From NCBI GenBank assembly GCA_023418755.1, contig JAEZZE010000415.1:1-13795 (forward strand): a stretch of 13,795 bases of DNA, given 5' to 3'. Below are positions 13,455-13,795 of the stretch, piece after piece. This DNA comes from Bacillota bacterium. GTDB taxonomy: Bacteria > Bacillota > Bacilli > Paenibacillales > Paenibacillaceae. The translations under genes and the position numbers were made by a program. The notes under the pieces were generated by a model. That model saw only the letters and a list, made by a program, of their open reading frames with translations, was not told where the DNA came from and made no database searches. Each line of letters starts with the position of its first letter. Positions within the stretch are counted from its first letter, which is position 1.

Positions 13455-13795
13455 ATGTGGATTTATGAAAAAAAGCTGCAATACCCGGTCAGGGTCAGCA
13501 AATGCGATCCCCGGATGGCCCGTTATCTCGTGGAGCAGTACGGGGGAGCGGACGGAGAGCTGTCCGCGGCTCTGCGGTATTTGAACCAGCGCTACACGAT
13601 ACCGGATAAAGTAATCGGCTTGCTGACGGATATCGGTACCGAGGAATTCGCGCACCTCGAGATGATCGCGACGATGATCTATAAGCTGACGAAAGACGCT
13701 ACGCCGGAACAGTTGGAGGAGGTCGGCTTGGGACCGCATTTCGTGAATCACGACAGCGCGTTATTCTACAACAACGCTGCGGGAGTCCCTTGGAC
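13455..13795 (+). CDS. cotJC: spore coat protein CotJC, manganese-catalase family (partial, 3' end outside window)
   Basis: The first 113 codons are present, out of about 189 in Bacillus CotJC. The sequence follows that protein closely: MWIYEKKLQYPVRV, then EQYGGADGELSAALRYLNQR, TDIGTEEFAHLEMIATM, and GPHFVNHDSALFYNNAAGVPW at the window edge. Candidate dimanganese ligands visible so far are E35, E64 and H67 in the ExxH pattern; the remaining ligands lie beyond the edge. CotJC is a coat protein of the Mn-catalase family thought to protect spores from peroxide. The ATG follows GGTGGAG (13444-13450) by 4 bp. It is the third gene of the cotJ operon, 15 bp after cotJB. Confidence 0.96.
   Translation, partial: MWIYEKKLQYPVRVSKCDPRMARYLVEQYGGADGELSAALRYLNQRYTIPDKVIGLLTDIGTEEFAHLEMIATMIYKLTKDATPEQLEEVGLGPHFVNHDSALFYNNAAGVPW

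Overview
The window looks like ordinary chromosome from a GC-rich, endospore-forming member of the Firmicutes, most likely Paenibacillaceae (a Paenibacillus or Cohnella type). The grounds are strong AGGAGG-type ribosome binding sites, a cotJ spore-coat operon, a YfkAB-type radical SAM protein and a YtvI-like membrane protein, all typical of this group, in visibly GC-rich sequence. No phage, insertion sequence, CRISPR array, tRNA or rRNA was seen. The genus is an inference.

Layout. 1-2161 (+): the end of a ROK-family protein, a class II ketose-bisphosphate aldolase and a PfkB-type hexose-phosphate kinase, which together look like a sugar-phosphate catabolic operon. 2165-2191: a terminator for the opposite strand. 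2199-4021 (-): a co-translated pair, moeB and a fused MoaD-MoaE protein. 4050-4082: a symmetric divergent promoter candidate. 4119-6567 (+): moaA and a cytoplasmic 5'-nucleotidase-type phosphoesterase. 6631-7482 (+): uppP (undecaprenyl-diphosphate phosphatase). 7640-8755 (+): an HD-GYP protein followed by a clear terminator. 8884-12518 (+): yfkAB, a CNNM/CBS/CorC (hemolysin-family) membrane protein and an AI-2E/YtvI-like permease, probably one transcript from a sigma-A-like promoter. 12519-12823: a non-coding leader with a short tandem repeat and a possible sigma-E promoter. 12824 to the end (+): cotJA, cotJB and the start of cotJC.

How the genes work together. MoaA, MoaDE and MoeB cover several molybdenum-cofactor steps from two divergent transcripts: GTP cyclization, molybdopterin synthase, and activation of its sulfur-carrier subunit. 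MoaC, MogA/MoaB and MoeA are not here. The kinase and aldolase would phosphorylate and then split a ketose phosphate. CotJA, CotJB and CotJC form a spore-coat module in which CotJC is a manganese-catalase homologue.

The two most notable features are the MoaD-MoaE fusion, whose sulfur-accepting Gly-Gly is internal and so should need cleavage, and a CotJB with an extra N-terminal region built on a regular acidic-Arg-X tripeptide repeat. I found no clear sign of an undescribed multi-gene system.
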